Below are positions 1-12,205 of a DNA stretch of 64,000 nucleotides, piece by piece. The stretch is from contig OW121849.1 in the NCBI GenBank assembly GCA_933228895.1, positions 43,246,354 through 43,310,353 of the forward strand. Direction: 5' to 3'. The notes under the pieces are model-generated. The model saw only the letters and a program-made list of their open reading frames with translations, made no database searches and was not told the origin of the DNA. Every line of letters begins with the position of its first letter. The stretch's first letter is position 1. The DNA is from Platycnemis pennipes (lineage: Eukaryota; Arthropoda; Insecta; Odonata; Platycnemididae). A program made the position numbers and the translations under genes.

Positions 1-2369
1 AGCTCATGATCTTTGAAGCTGTGTACAGTAGAATGAATGTACATAACCTATATCAAGTAGATGTTCATTTTATTTACGGCAGTTAAATGCTATAAGCGTT
101 ACTCCTATGCGTCTTTTAATAGTGATACAATATCATTTATCACCGTCCCTAAATGCTTTTACTTATATTGCCATTGACATTTAATACATAAAATTCACGA
201 TTTAATTGGGCTACTTCCGTTCCTCCAAACACGTTTGCAGCTGCTAATCAACCGAATCACCAATGAAACCTGCGGTGCGAAACTTGAAATTATCATACAA
301 GACCTCGTGCTTGAAACTTTTAATAATTAACCAAAATTGGAACATAGGTACTGACTAAGCCATTTTCAAGAACATTGGTACAACAAACCAAAAATAACTC
401 CACCTGATGATCACTTTCAATAAATATACTCCGGAATTGATCAGTAAAGTAAATTCTCACGTAAAGTTAGAATTAGTCTTCCAATGAAGAATGGTCAACA
501 AAGCAACTTCAGTGGCGATATTTGTACCAATTAATGGAGAAATATATTGAACGAGAAAGTAAAAAAGATGAAAGAAATGTTCCGCTTGACAGTTCTCGAG
601 CAAACCTTTCACGCCCAAACAAATATTTCCGAACGCGACAACAAATGGGACATCGATATTCAATTCTAAAATAATTTTTAAAAATTCTTTTTGTCTCTCA
701 TGCAGGACAATTTCACGCTTGAAAAGGGCGCGATCGAACGAAAACTCTTGCAAATTTGCATAGCTTGAAAAGGAAAAAACCGACGAACATGCCTCAAGCC
801 TAGGGAGTTCATCCTTTACGCAAATGAGTACACACCACAACGATCTCCTTGTCTTGCTAGAGCCGTTCAAAACTTCAGTCCTTCCCCCATCGCCTCGAAC
901 TTTGCGAATTCTAACACCAACACCTCAACGGCTCTGTTTGCAAACTGCTTCGAGGTTACTGATACCCCCTCCCCATTATGGGTGAAATGCCAGCATCGCA
1001 CACCGAATAACAACTTTCTCGAGCGAAATCCTATGTATGTATTACGGAATGCACGGCACGATGAACAGTACGAGACGTTACAACAGGCCCAAAAAAAACT
1101 GTGATGCGTGAGCAACAACTCGGGTGTACGCAAGAGGTGCCAATCTCTGTGCGACACATTAGCACCCATGGCCGGATAACATCTAAGCGATAAAAAGCGA
1201 CATCGTTTAAAAAAGTAAGTAGTTTTTACAAAAAAACCTTTTTTTAAGTCGAAGGGCCCTATAAAGTAATAAACCTCACGTCGCCAAGGGCAATAAAAAC
1301 GTGGGGAAATATTAAAGGGGGAAATAACAACAAAAACATCTTTTTCGATCAATGAAAAGGTCGTAGTGGGATAAACCTTCTCCTCCCTTCCCTCTCACCA
1401 CACTTTTGCCTTCCTCCTACCAACCCCATCCCTCCCCAACCCCTCGTCCACCCTCCTCAACCTCCTCTCACACGCAAGCTGCAGTCGGCGGCAGCGACGG
1501 TGGTCGATAAAAGGAGAGTCGCTGGCGATGCGAGGAGCCAGGTGAAATGATAGCGAAACGACTGACCATTGGCCTTAACAATGGAGCGAAGGAAAGTAGA
1601 GAGGTTGAAGGGAGAACAAGGGAGAGGGAACCTCTTTTGAGGCGAGAGTGCGTCCGCTTTTACCGCGAGAGCCCCCGCGAAAAGGAGAAAGGTTGCCGAT
1701 ACAAGGCGGAGTCTAGAGGAACTCATCCTCTCGTGCTGACGCATACACGGGAGCACGCAGCGTGAGGGCAAGTCTAAAAGCAACCATCGCAACTGGGACA
1801 CGCAGTCACTAGGAAGAGAGTTTGTTCGAACAACGTAAGAGATTTCGATTTGAAGATCCTCCACTTCGAAGGCAAAGGAAGACGGCTCGACTCCAACCGA
1901 TAACCCACAACCATCCCACCCTCAACACACCCTGCTCATTTTAAATTCTGCAACCCCTCCATATCTATACAGCTCATATTCCACTGGAATTTGTGGATTA
2001 TTGTTCATACCTGATAATGACACCTAAGTACAGGGGTGGCGAACCTTTTGGCGAGAGTGCCAAAGTTTATGAAATAAGAGTATACTCGCTCGACTCGCGT
2101 GCCGCCAACCTCTTGTGCTAGTCTCTAATTCTACAACGTTGCAGAAAAAAAGGGAGCTCCTTTATAATCTTACGGAGACGGGCGACGGCTGGTAAGAAAC
2201 GATGACTCCGGCGATGATGAGAGAGGACATAAAATCAGGACAAAAATAATTAACGCCGCAAGGAATACTGGGTACAGAAACGTTATACCCTACCCGAAGG
2301 GATATAAGGGCACTACAAAAAGTATGGCTATCTCATAGACATGAAATAGTGCAAATACATTTCATAGCA
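1..2369. other. Intergenic or intronic DNA, no gene recognised
   Basis: There is no recognisable gene here. Minus-strand open frames at 457-870 and 867-1352 have no motif or domain that I know, and they end and begin without convincing splice or promoter context. A GC-rich, purine-skewed block at about 1370-1860 is open in several frames on both strands at once, which points to base composition rather than coding. The remainder is AT-rich. Confidence 0.5.
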
Positions 2370-2545
2370 CTGGCTGCGGTGGTCAGGTTAGTAACGAGGC
2401 GGTCTGGCAACCCAAAGGTCGCTGATTCGAATCCCGCCATAGACATAGGTGTCGTTTTTGTCCTTGGATTAAACTTAGGACTCGGTTAGGTTAAACGGTG
2501 CGACAGAGCCTTAGTATTTGATCCTCTTACTATCTAATTCTACCA
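2370..2545 (+). repeat. tRNA-derived SINE
   Basis: The first 75 bases look like a tRNA head. A box-A-like segment (TGGTCAGGTTAG) begins near 2379, and a box-B match (GATTCGAATCCC) lies at about 2424-2435, at the usual spacing. The body that follows has no reading frame, and a poly-A-rich stretch near 2569 could be its tail. SINEs use these internal boxes as RNA polymerase III promoters. The head does not fold as a clean functional tRNA by eye, so a tRNA gene is unlikely. The 3' limit is approximate. Confidence 0.55.
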
Positions 2546-3077
2546 ATGCATTCCAGAATTGGATTATAAAAAAAGCCAATAAACTACTCACAAAAGAGTA
2601 CTCATCCTTTTTAAGCTAATATGAAAGTCAAACAACATAAAGAAAGCTGTTGGTCTCGTTCCATTTACACTATAAAAGAAATACTTATTATCACAGTACA
2701 TCCATCGTAATATCGGTAAGTCAAAAAATCCAATTAAATGAGATGAAAAAGTATCACCATCAAATGTGAATACCTTAGTTCACTTTTAGGGTACGGGACC
2801 ACCTCCTCTGAAGTTATTGCATGTGTACCCGTAATTCCTCCAAATTGCATCGTCGCTATCAATGAATCAAGTACCTGTCAGGGTGAATTGAATATATACG
2901 ATTGCTAATTTCTACAAATATTCGGAAACCATTCTAAGCAATGAATAGTCGAAAGAATGAACCCATGAAAGCATTCCATTATCAAAATGATCGTCGTCAA
3001 TCTGTAGACTAAAAGGATGACGTAAAGTAGTTGTAATAACAAAAAATAACCAACAACAATCTAAAACATCGAACTTC
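2546..3077. other. AT-rich intergenic DNA
   Basis: No gene, RNA or repeat is recognised in this stretch. The minus-strand open frame at 2912-3118 runs through the hairpin that follows and is probably fortuitous. Confidence 0.5.
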
Positions 3078-3122
3078 TCCTGTGGCCTCTTTAAGCATGG
3101 GAAGTTTAAAGAGGCCACAGGA
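3078..3122. repeat. Perfect 17-bp inverted repeat with 11-nt loop
   Basis: TCCTGTGGCCTCTTTAA at 3078-3094 is the exact reverse complement of 3106-3122, separated by an 11-base loop. The stem would be stable in RNA or in single-stranded DNA. It could be a small transposon remnant, a microRNA-like hairpin or a local inverted duplication. Nothing beyond the arms is symmetric, which argues against an intact MITE. Confidence 0.7.
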
Positions 3123-4718
3123 TCTTCAAATTAAATATATATTGACCACGATATTTATCTGAAGCACTAACGAAAAACATTTGCATCGAGATGTGAATGA
3201 ACGTACAATGGTGAGCTAATAATGCTTATGGACTTATGGACTACAAAGTAACTTATGGACTACGATGAAAGAAAAGAAATATAAAACAGAGATATAAAAA
3301 ATATATATAAAACATAGTAAAGAAACATATATGAAGGCGAAGTTAAAGTTGAACGAACTGGGTGAGAGGCTATAGAGAAAAAGAAAGCTCTTATTTGTAT
3401 AGTTTCTAATAGTGTGTCGTGATACATCTCCTTCCAACAAGACTCTATCAACCAAACATAAATGTCACCGATAATTTCTTAACACAAATTTTACTGCGCA
3501 TATAGTTTCACGTAAGAATAGTCATTTCAGGAGACATAATAAGCGAAATAAGCCGACGACACAAAATGTTTCTTCCATAGTTCATAACAATAATTTTAGA
3601 GATATTATTGTACTCCATAATAAGGCCATTAATGCATAATAGCTTACTTAAAACTTTTCTTTCTCCGCAAATGAAGGAAACTATAACAAGGAGACACATT
3701 TGAGTCCGTCCAAATGCCTCAGAGATAAATTTTTCTTCCAGCGGAGTTCCCAAGGCGCGCAGGCAACGATGTGGTAGCAAACCATAAGTGCGCGCCTTCC
3801 ATAAATTAAGGGATTCATTAAGATAATTTCCCCATCCGGCAACATTTTGCGACAAAACCGTAGGCCTACCTATTTAATTGCGTCACATTTTTCCAAGACA
3901 CCGTTCACGACAGACCTATCTCAAGAAGGCAATTCCTGGCCGCCAGAGGTAACGAGGGTCGTATAAGGAAAATCATTCTCCGCTCTCACTCCCTTAAAAT
4001 TCCCCTCTGCCACTAATAAAAACTCCCTCATAATTCAAGTCTCTCCCCGCCGATCGCTGGAATCCTTACCAAAAATGCCACGCGCCAAACTCATTTCCTT
4101 CCTTCGTTACTCTGTCAAATTTCGATCCGCTACCGCAATTTCGAATGATAATTAAACGGAGTTTATTTACCAAATAGATCCTTTGCCATTTATTACATAT
4201 TAGACAATAGATTATTATGCCATAATTTTAAATCAACTACCCTACAGGACCAAGAACCCCAAGAAATTAAGTCCTGACGTTCCAAAACGATAAATGTTGT
4301 CACTTCAACGAGGGGATGATGCTTATGCCAAATAAAATAATGGCAGGCGCACAGCGAAAAGTGATGATTTTGAAAAAGCTATAAAATGACCAAGACCCTT
4401 TGAAAGGAAAATGTAGCACTTGCCGCAAAAAAAAGCTCGTGACCTTTTCATGACTTGGACGACTAGACACGATCCTCTCCGTCACAAAGGATATATGAAA
4501 CGCGTCAGGATTTGAATGATAAGAGGGGCAGCATGGGATGGAGACGCGGAAGGGTTGTAGTATACAGGTGACGGGGTGCTTGACGGTGAGGGAGAAAGAG
4601 AGGGCTAGGGTGAAGTGGGTTGGAGAACTGCAATAGACGGGGTGACGTGGAGATAAGAGGAGTGGCAAGAAGACGGAGGACAGAAAAGGGAGATGCGCTG
4701 AGGCGACTGGAATGTATG
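3123..4718. other. Intergenic DNA, no gene recognised
   Basis: Mostly AT-rich sequence with a purine-rich block at 4500-4700. Minus-strand frames at 3508-3855 and 4300-4668 show no recognisable domain. The second overlaps another open frame and lies in the skewed block, so it is likely spurious. Confidence 0.5.
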
Positions 4719-4720
4719 TA

Positions 4721-5295
4721 CAGGCACTTCCAAAAAAAAGTTAACACTTCAGAGCCGAAAATTTTCCAAGTCCCGAGTTGACGGTGATTTGACAACGCTG
4801 CGTCACGGCCTCCCTCTGGCGGAGCCTCGCGAAGTTCTAACCGAAAACAAACCCCCTTCCCTCCTCCCCCGTCCTCGCCTTTCCCTGTTTAGCAGAAGGG
4901 ATTACTGCACGGTCGGTCTTATTATGCCCTAAAGCAGGGGGCTATTGTGGGCACTCCATGGTCGTTCATTCCGACTCACTCCCGACGAAGTCCTGAACAC
5001 ATCTCTACGCTCGCCAAAAAAGCTACGTCGCGAAAAAAACTGGACAAATTTTGAAAATGGCTTTCTTTGAGATATAGACTTGAAACGTCGCATAAATACT
5101 CAGGAAAGATTGCTAATTAAGGAGTAATGCATCATTTGACATGATTCGTATCTGTTAGTCAGATACAGGGGCTCAAACATAACCAAATATCCAAATAAAC
5201 ACCTGCATCATTTGCCTATTAACACAATGCTTTGCCTTTAAATTGCTGAGCTACAAATACTTTTTTAATCGTTTCATTGCTATTCCATTACTTAT
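4721..5295 (+). repeat. Left terminal inverted repeat of the DNA transposon
   Basis: This arm reads as the reverse complement of about 8700-9322. The outer 240 bases are very similar. Further inward the left arm lacks roughly 75 bases that are present in the right arm (around 8780-8860). Its inner part also pairs with about 5765-6150, the end of direct copy A, so the DNA here can fold back locally as well as with the far end. Confidence 0.8.
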
Positions 5296-5301
5296 AAAAG
5301 C

Positions 5302-6160
5302 TAGAATATATCTAGTTCACATGGGCCCTAGAAAGACTTCACTCTTTTCAAGGGCTTGAATAAGAAGTATGTTCCCGGAGCGGACGCAAAGAAAAATAAC
5401 TCTATTCCGCGTAATCTATCCCGTCGCACGGCTCAAGATTCTCGCGATTTCATCAAATAAGAGTGATGGAGGTTACTGACAATGGTTACAGCTCAAAAAC
5501 AACGAATTAAAAGCCTTAGGGACCATGTCACTTCAGCAATGTAAGCGAGTCACGTCAATTCCCCCGACGCGTGGAGCCAAACCCCAAACGCGCGGTGGAA
5601 AATCATATGTATTTTAGGGTGTCGCAAACTTACTTTTAATTTCTCTTCACTTTCGTGAAAATGAGTTTTCAAAGACTGCTCAGATATAAGTTACTTGACA
5701 AGTGTCTCCCTAAAACGTTAGATATACTCTGCTTGATGTAAAAGTTTTGTCTGAGAACAGTGTCCGCCATTAAGTAATGGAATAGCAAATAAACGATTCA
5801 AATATATTTGTAGCTCAGGCAATTAAAAGCAAAGCATTGTGCTAATAATAGATCATGCTATTTTTATTTGATCAAATTCCTCCCACATCGTCATCATCAA
5901 CTTGTAAGATATTAGGATAAATATTATTACAGGATTTTTTTAAACTTCGTGATGTTTGATCCCCATTGTGTCTCACTAACGGATGAGAACCATGACAAAT
6001 GATGCATTATTCCTTAAGTAGCAAACTTTTCTTAGAATATGTGTGAAGTTTCAAGTGTATATCTAAAAAAAAGTTATTTTAGGTTTTTGTCCAGCTTTTT
6101 TCGATTTCCGACTAATGTGGGTCGGTCCTATGTCCCGAGATTGTCATTTTCTTCGACGCG
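5302..6160 (+). repeat. Direct repeat copy A inside the transposon
   Basis: This segment is a diverged direct copy of about 8234-9090. Both copies share ACATGGGCCCTAGAAAGAC near their starts, then ATCCCGTCGCAC, AAAATCATATGTATTT and TAGATCATGCTATT in the same order. Copy A lacks the outer 230 bases of the transposon end and instead runs at about 6160-6230 into a short segment similar to 4980-5030 in direct orientation. This suggests an internal rearrangement or a nested, truncated second copy. Confidence 0.75.
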
Positions 6161-6258
6161 AGCTGCACGACGTCTGAAGTCCCGAACATATATCTATGCT
6201 CGCCACCATCGTCGTAGAAAAAATCATTTAGCATTTATAGTTTAGGAGTCCTAATTTG

Positions 6259-6279
6259 AATAATAATAATAATAATAAT
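6259..6279 (+). repeat. (AAT)7 microsatellite, 3' tail of the non-LTR copy
   Basis: Seven AAT units. Read on the minus strand this is an ATT tail directly after the 3' stem of the retrotransposon fragment. Many non-LTR elements end in such short simple repeats, generated during target-primed reverse transcription. Confidence 0.8.
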
Positions 6280-7013
6280 GCCCATGAGATTATTATTTGT
6301 ATTATGCCAATACAAATCTGTTACTGACCACGCAGCCGTTTCCCTAAAATCTGGTCTAATGTCTAATCTAACCCTTTGGAAGAAGGTGTTTAAAGAATTG
6401 GCTTTTTCTACACTGCTGGTGACTCTAATTCCTTTATCGTTTTTAAGTGTGTGCACTGTGGACCTATTTGCCCGAATCTCTCTCACATATGACCAAAACG
6501 CTTTAGGATTGCTATCTAAATATTCTCCTAACATCTTGCTCTTGAAATGTTATAACGCTTGTCGACATGATTTCCTTGCTAATGCTTTCGATTTTTTTTA
6601 TAGTTTTGAACTAACTCATTTGTTTCCTCTACCGATAGACCCCGTCCTGCATTTTTCATCCTAGCGTGGCATACCCTTTGTCGCTTTAGTGATTTCCTAA
6701 CCTCCGCATTATACCACCTTGGCTCTGTATTATCACTAATGAATTTCCTTGGTATGTATTCATTAACTGCTTTAAGGGTGTCCTCAAGAAATTCTCTCCC
6801 CGAATCCTCTGTATCGAATCCTTTGCTTTGTTCGCTAAATATATTCAACGATTCCCTTAATTCCTTTTTCATACCGTCGTAATGGGCCTTGCCAAATAAG
6901 TATATCCTCTTCCTTGGTTGATAATGTCTTTCAACGCCTACAATAAATTTCACATTAACTATTTTATGATCACTAAAGGTTTCAGGTCCTAATACAGCTA
7001 ATTGCGCGCGCAT
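6259..7013 (-). pseudogene. Internally deleted non-LTR retrotransposon, endonuclease-RT linker
   Basis: On the minus strand the translation contains FSDHKIVNVKF, the C-terminal SDH motif of an APE-type endonuclease. It continues through the linker typical of Jockey/CR1-like polyproteins (PRWYNAEVRKSLKRQR at about 6672-6720). A frame change at 6535-6580 separates it from NPKAFWSYVREIRANRS and KANSLNTFFQ. The reverse transcriptase that should follow is absent. The sequence passes directly into a short A/T-rich 3' segment with a TTGTATT/AATACAA stem and an (ATT)7 tail at 6259-6279. The copy is therefore truncated at its 5' end, internally deleted and dead. It lies inside the long-TIR DNA transposon. 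Confidence 0.8.
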
Positions 7014-8233
7014 GAGACCACAACTAAATAATTATTCGTATGAGATTTAACTGATTGCAAGAGCTCCGTAAGCATGTGAAGACATTTCCGTTGGTCAAAC
7101 TGTAACTAATGTTACGCTCTAATTGGTTATTCAATGCCTTTTTCCGTTCTTCAAAAGGATGAGGACTGTGACAACATACGAATATTCCCGAATACCCATT
7201 GTTTATAGGACACCTGCAGGTGGTCGCAAAATACCCCCGACTCCCGCCTCACCCTTATTCCCGACCGCGGCGTTGAGCTGCGTGTCCTCCTAACCCTGCT
7301 GAAGGATCGCCACCCACTATTCTCCTCCTACCGAAAGGGAGGGGCGGCGAGGAAGCATGGCTAGCTGGGAATTCCCTCTCAGAAAGGGTTTGCACACGTT
7401 ACGCGCGGGCACCCGGCCGCCATACGGTGATCTCCTCTCGAGGGGCCAATTGCTCGAATTGCGAAGTGGGTGGACGGCAATTAGTAAATTTCCTTAAGGA
7501 CCTATATCGCAACTGAGAATAGTAATTGCATATTGATAAGCTGTTCCTATATTTCCTTCTGATGGAAAGGTGATCCATTATTCGACCATATTACATGCTA
7601 AACAATACCGCCAAAAGCTTTGGATATATTTCTTTAATGGACGGAATTAATTCATTTTTGTGAATGAATTGTTACTTCCTTGGCATCACATATGAAATTA
7701 ATAAGAGACTATCAAACCTAAATCATGAAACCATGTTGATAAACGTGTTCACTTTTGGGCATGTAAATGTTTTTGAAATATTCGCCCGGTAATGTGAGTA
7801 GAAACAAACCTAAAAGCGCTCAGGTGGAGGAGTGGATGGGCAGACGTCTGCGATGTTTTACCTGCTTCCGGATCACCCCTTATGAATAGGCACTGGGCTG
7901 CAAGGGCATAAACTCGGAGGAGGTAGACCCAAGGCATACCGCATGGAAGGGGTCGTGGGTGCAATAAAACGTATGGAGTAAGGTTTTTGGGCAGTGGAAA
8001 ATTATTCCTCACGGAGACCGGTCCTCCCCATCCCCATTGTCTCAGTACAGGGACTGAACTGAGTCAGAGGGAACATGCCGCTCCCCCCATTTGGCATTCA
8101 GATCTCCTCTGAGGAAAGGGGAAAAGGTGGCTGGGAAAACGAAGACCAAGGCTCTGAAATCGTCGGTGCATCTCTTACCGCGTGAATAAAAAGAAGGGGG
8201 CAAAAGGAATTCAAAAGAGAAACCAGTGTATTT
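7014..8233. other. Central, non-repeated part of the DNA transposon
   Basis: This stretch lies between the non-LTR fragment and direct copy B. It includes a GC-rich block at about 7230-7480. The open frame at 7749-8012 (minus) shows no known domain. No transposase motif was found. Confidence 0.45.
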
Positions 8234-9090
8234 CTAGAATGTTACATGGGCCCTAGAAAGACTACACTCTTTTCAAGGGCGTGAATAAGAAGTATGTTCC
8301 CGAAGCGCACGCGAAGAAAAATAAAGTGATTCCGCGTAATCTTATCCCGTCGCACGATCCAATATTCTCACGATTTCATCAGCATAGATCAGTGAAGGTT
8401 AGTGACAATGAGTGCAGCTGAAAAACGACGAAATGGAAGCCTTGGGTCCATGTCACTTGAGTAAAGTAAGCGAGTCACGGCACTTCCAGCCCAAGCCGCG
8501 CGGAGCCATGCCCCGGACGCGCTATCGGAAAATCATATGTATTTTTCGGTGTCATAGATTTATTTTTATTTTATCTTCAATTTCGTGTTTATGAGTCTTC
8601 GACGAGTGCTCTGATATAAGTCACTTGACAGGTCTCTTCATAAAACGCTAGATATTCTCTATATTATGTAAACATTTTATCTGAGAACAGCGTCTGACAT
8701 TTTTTAACGGAATTGCGCTAAAATGCTTCAAAAATATTTGAAGCTTTGGTAATTTAAAGGCAAATACTTGTGTTAATAGATCATGCTATTATTTATTCAA
8801 TCAAATTCCTCACATAACGTCACGATCAACTTAACTTGGAAGACATTCGGAGAAAAATTAGTTCAGGTGTTTATTGGGAAATTTGGTCATGTTTGAGCTC
8901 CTGTATCTGGCTAATAGATGAAAAGCATGTCAAATGATGTATTATTCCTTAATTAGCAGTCTTTTTTTGTGTGAAGTATTAAGTCATATTTCAAAGAAAG
9001 CTATTTTTGAATTTTGTCCAGATTTTTCCGATTTCCGACCACTATGCGACGGTAGAAATATGTTCAGGACTTCAAATGTCGTTCAGCGCG
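8234..9090 (+). repeat. Direct repeat copy B, contiguous with the right TIR
   Basis: Partner of the 5302-6160 segment. Unlike copy A it continues into the transposon end at 9322. Substitutions and small indels are scattered along the whole length, so the two copies parted some time ago. Short open frames (8412-8594 and 8934-9125) are not conserved between copies A and B, so they are unlikely to be coding. Confidence 0.75.
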
Positions 9091-9322
9091 AGTCGGAAAA
9101 AACGACCGTGGAGTGCCCACCATAGCCCCCTTCTTTAGGGCATAATAAGACCGACCGTGCAGTAATCCCTTCTGCTAAACAGGGAAGGGGGTTTGTTTTC
9201 GGTCAGAGCTTCTCGAGGCTCCGCCAGAGGGAAGCCGTGACGCAGCGTTGTCAAATCACCGTCAACTCGGGACTTAGAAAATTTTCGGCTCTGAAGTGTT
9301 AACTTTTTTTTGGAAGTGCCTG
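8700..9322 (-). repeat. Right terminal inverted repeat of the DNA transposon
   Basis: Inverted partner of 4721-5295. The outermost end reads GGAAGTGCCTG followed by the flanking TA. It retains about 75 bases that are missing from the left arm. Confidence 0.8.
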
Positions 9323-9324
9323 TA

Positions 9325-12205
9325 CATTAGGAGAGACCGAGATGGGGGTTATGAGAGAAATATTGGATACGGTAGAGGATGAGCAGGAGTGGTAAAGGGA
9401 GGATAGATGGAGGGGTGGGTGTTTGGGGTGGAGCGGGGGGAGTACTCATCCACTTCCTCCCCCTAGCAGTTCTCCCCGGCTCGACTCAAGCCTCTGTTAT
9501 CTCGAATGCCTGAGCAGGAGAGTGGGAGAGAGAGAGAGATATGACTGCTTAAATGATTTACTTCGTGTGTGCATCGCACTCGTTGAGGGGGGAGGAAGGG
9601 GTTGAGAGGGAACCGTGGAAGGGGGGAAGCAAAAAGGCGAATTTACTGCCGCAACAATATATCACACTTCATTCGACAGCCGAGCCGAGTGGAGAGCTAC
9701 TTGTCACAACCCCCGCGGAGGCGAGATAAAAAAAATGTGAAACGCGCGGAGCGACGAGGCACGGATTAGATGATCTTCCACCTCGGGATTTCGATCGCTC
9801 GATCCCGTCAACCGGAGAGAACTCATGGGTCCCGCTGGAGTGCAGAAAGGTCCTACTTTTTATTCACGACATTCGAGACGGAGGAACACATGTACCTGCT
9901 TGAGCGCGACTGTCGATTTTTCATGCAGCCCTCTCCGGATTTATTTCAATGGGTAGTAAAACGATTAGAGTCAGGTTTTGGGAAGGCTAAGAACATCATT
10001 GCACGACACATATGGTTTTCTATGGAAGTTGGCCCTTCGAAAATCTCCATATAGTGAAAAATGATATTCTAAACTAACGGCCGCGTAGGTACTGAGATTT
10101 TGCCAAAATTACTCTTTTTTATTACTTCATGTGGCCTCGAATAATGTTTTCATCCAATCAATCAACTCATGTGAAAATCTCCCATCCATCAAGGTCATAA
10201 GATCCCGTTACTCCCAACTACATACTCTTCCAACAAATTATTCTGCTTCCTTCAAATGTTCACCAACACTTTCCTTAATGTACTATTATCCTTAACATTT
10301 ATTCGCCTCCAACTCCCCACCCATTCCTCAACATCCCAGCATAAGACTAATATAAGATATTACGTAATGTGATATGAAGATTAGAGTAGGTATATAAATG
10401 CTGTTCTGACGTGATTGCGTATTGTGAAAGGGAGAAAGAGCAATTAGATTAATCAGTGTTAAAGTGTATTTGCTAATTTATAATGGGAGATTTAATCTAA
10501 TCCTAACATCAACGAAATTTACTTTCATAACAATTAAAAACGTGAATCCATCTGTCATGTTTCCAAAATGTGTTCCTCGTCCTTGCTTTCTTTTTAAAAT
10601 TACGAAATTTATTAAGGATAAGCATAACTGATGTTACTAACATCAAAACTAGCACATACCAACAGAAACTTGTAGCAAATTATTCCGTTTTTATTCGCCT
10701 CGTATGCTTTCCCATTTTATTTTTTCCATGCTAAATAATAATACCTAACGTAAGATATCAGTACCAAAAGCGCTACACATCTGTCTGAAGATTTGAACAC
10801 CAGAATTCGCTCTAAACTTGAACGCTTCGAGAGGAAGAGCGAAGAATAATTCTGCGAAAGCACTGGAAGGCATCATTTAATGACAAACTCCAGAAATTCC
10901 AAGTTAGTGGCCCAAAACGGTGGTCTCCTTTCCGGCGAGCTTCACAAGAAGCCTCAGCTAAGCCCGGGGAGCCGCAAGCGAAACTCTACCACCATTCCCA
11001 GGAGTAGAACCCGGTTCGGCGGGCGAGGGAGCCGACGGCAAGAGAAGCCAGTGAACTCATCAGAGTGTTCCCGCCAGGGGCGTAATTAGTGGGGGCGGAT
11101 CGCGGGCGAGCTCGGCGCCTCGACTCGGACGGGGGAGTTACGGGGCAAATGAGAGGGGAGCGCGCTCCAAGGAGAGGCGGGTGGGAGGAGGAAGATGGCT
11201 TCTTGATGAGGGCAAGATGAGGAACGTTTGGGAGAGAGAGAAAAAGAGAGTCTGGTCCGGGGAGTGGGAGACGTGAGAACGCGCCGAAGAAGGCGAAGGG
11301 AGAAAGGAATTCTCGAGGAATAATTATTCGGAGCGAGATACTGCCGCCGTAATGCTAATGGAACACTCGTAAAAGTGCAGCAACGAGAGCACGGCTGCTT
11401 TCAGTCGAGGAAAAAAAGAGTAGTCGGTGTAAAGAGGAGGGGGGAAAGAAAGAGTCGGGGGAAAGAAAGACTCGGAAGAAAGAGAGAGAACAGAGAGGGA
11501 GTGAAAACACTTCGGACAACGAGAAGGGGGGATTTATTAAGTTATCCCTTCATCTCCACTTTTGTTTTCTTCCCCAGGAGCGGGCTGATGATTAAATACA
11601 TATCAACAGATGTTCAACTCTTTGTACCAATTGAGGCGAGCGGGGGAAATTCTTCGAAAGCGACCAACGGTAAAAATATACGCGAAAGCGCAGCTCACCA
11701 AAAGTCTTCTTCGCACAAAAGGTACCTGAGTACCAATGCAGATGATAGTGTCGTCGAAAACAGTACAGTTCAATTCAACTCTTTTTATTCTAACTTTTAA
11801 AAAAAATTAAAAAATTTCGACCTGTTAAAATAAGGTAACATACATGAGCAAAATTTAATTACTTTCACTCCGCAATCACTCGCGAGAACGCATTTCCCAT
11901 TTCTAATGCATTTTTTAAAGAACGTCACACGCACATTCCAAGGTTTTGCACTCAGAATATTTACTTTCATCGACTTCCCGGATTTTCGCAACATTTTCCA
12001 CGCTCGTTCACTTCAGTCACGTTTGCGGAATGGATGAGAGACGAATAGCGAAACAGATTTATGATGGATCGGTGACTGGCGAAAGTGGAAAGCGTGAGTG
12101 GACCGACAAAATAAGAGGTCGAAGGAACTCGAAAGAGGATGAATATTGGAGGGATCTGAGGAACGAGAAGGACTGCACGAGGCAATACTGAAATGTAAGG
12201 GGATC
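9325..12205. other. Intergenic DNA with purine-rich blocks
   Basis: AT-rich sequence (10080-10800) flanked by GC- and purine-rich blocks (9340-9750, 10900-11560). Open frames at 9770-10054, 10880-11089 and 11375-11800 (all plus strand) have no recognisable domain. The last is Arg/Lys/Glu-rich only because the strand is purine-rich. Confidence 0.5.

Larger units (their letters stand above)
4721..9322. mobile_element. 4.6-kb non-autonomous DNA transposon with long TIRs
   Basis: The two ends are inverted copies. The left end starts CAGGCACTTCCAAAAAAAAG and the right end at 9322 is its reverse complement. Each end is flanked by the dinucleotide TA (4719-4720 and 9323-9324), consistent with a TA target duplication as made by Tc1/mariner and some other cut-and-paste transposases. 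The similarity continues inward for several hundred bases. No transposase is recognisable, so the element would be mobilised in trans, if at all. The interior is complex: a long segment near the left end (about 5302-6160) repeats the right half in direct orientation, and a non-LTR retrotransposon fragment sits between them. Superfamily assignment is inference from the TA and CAG ends only. Confidence 0.8.
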
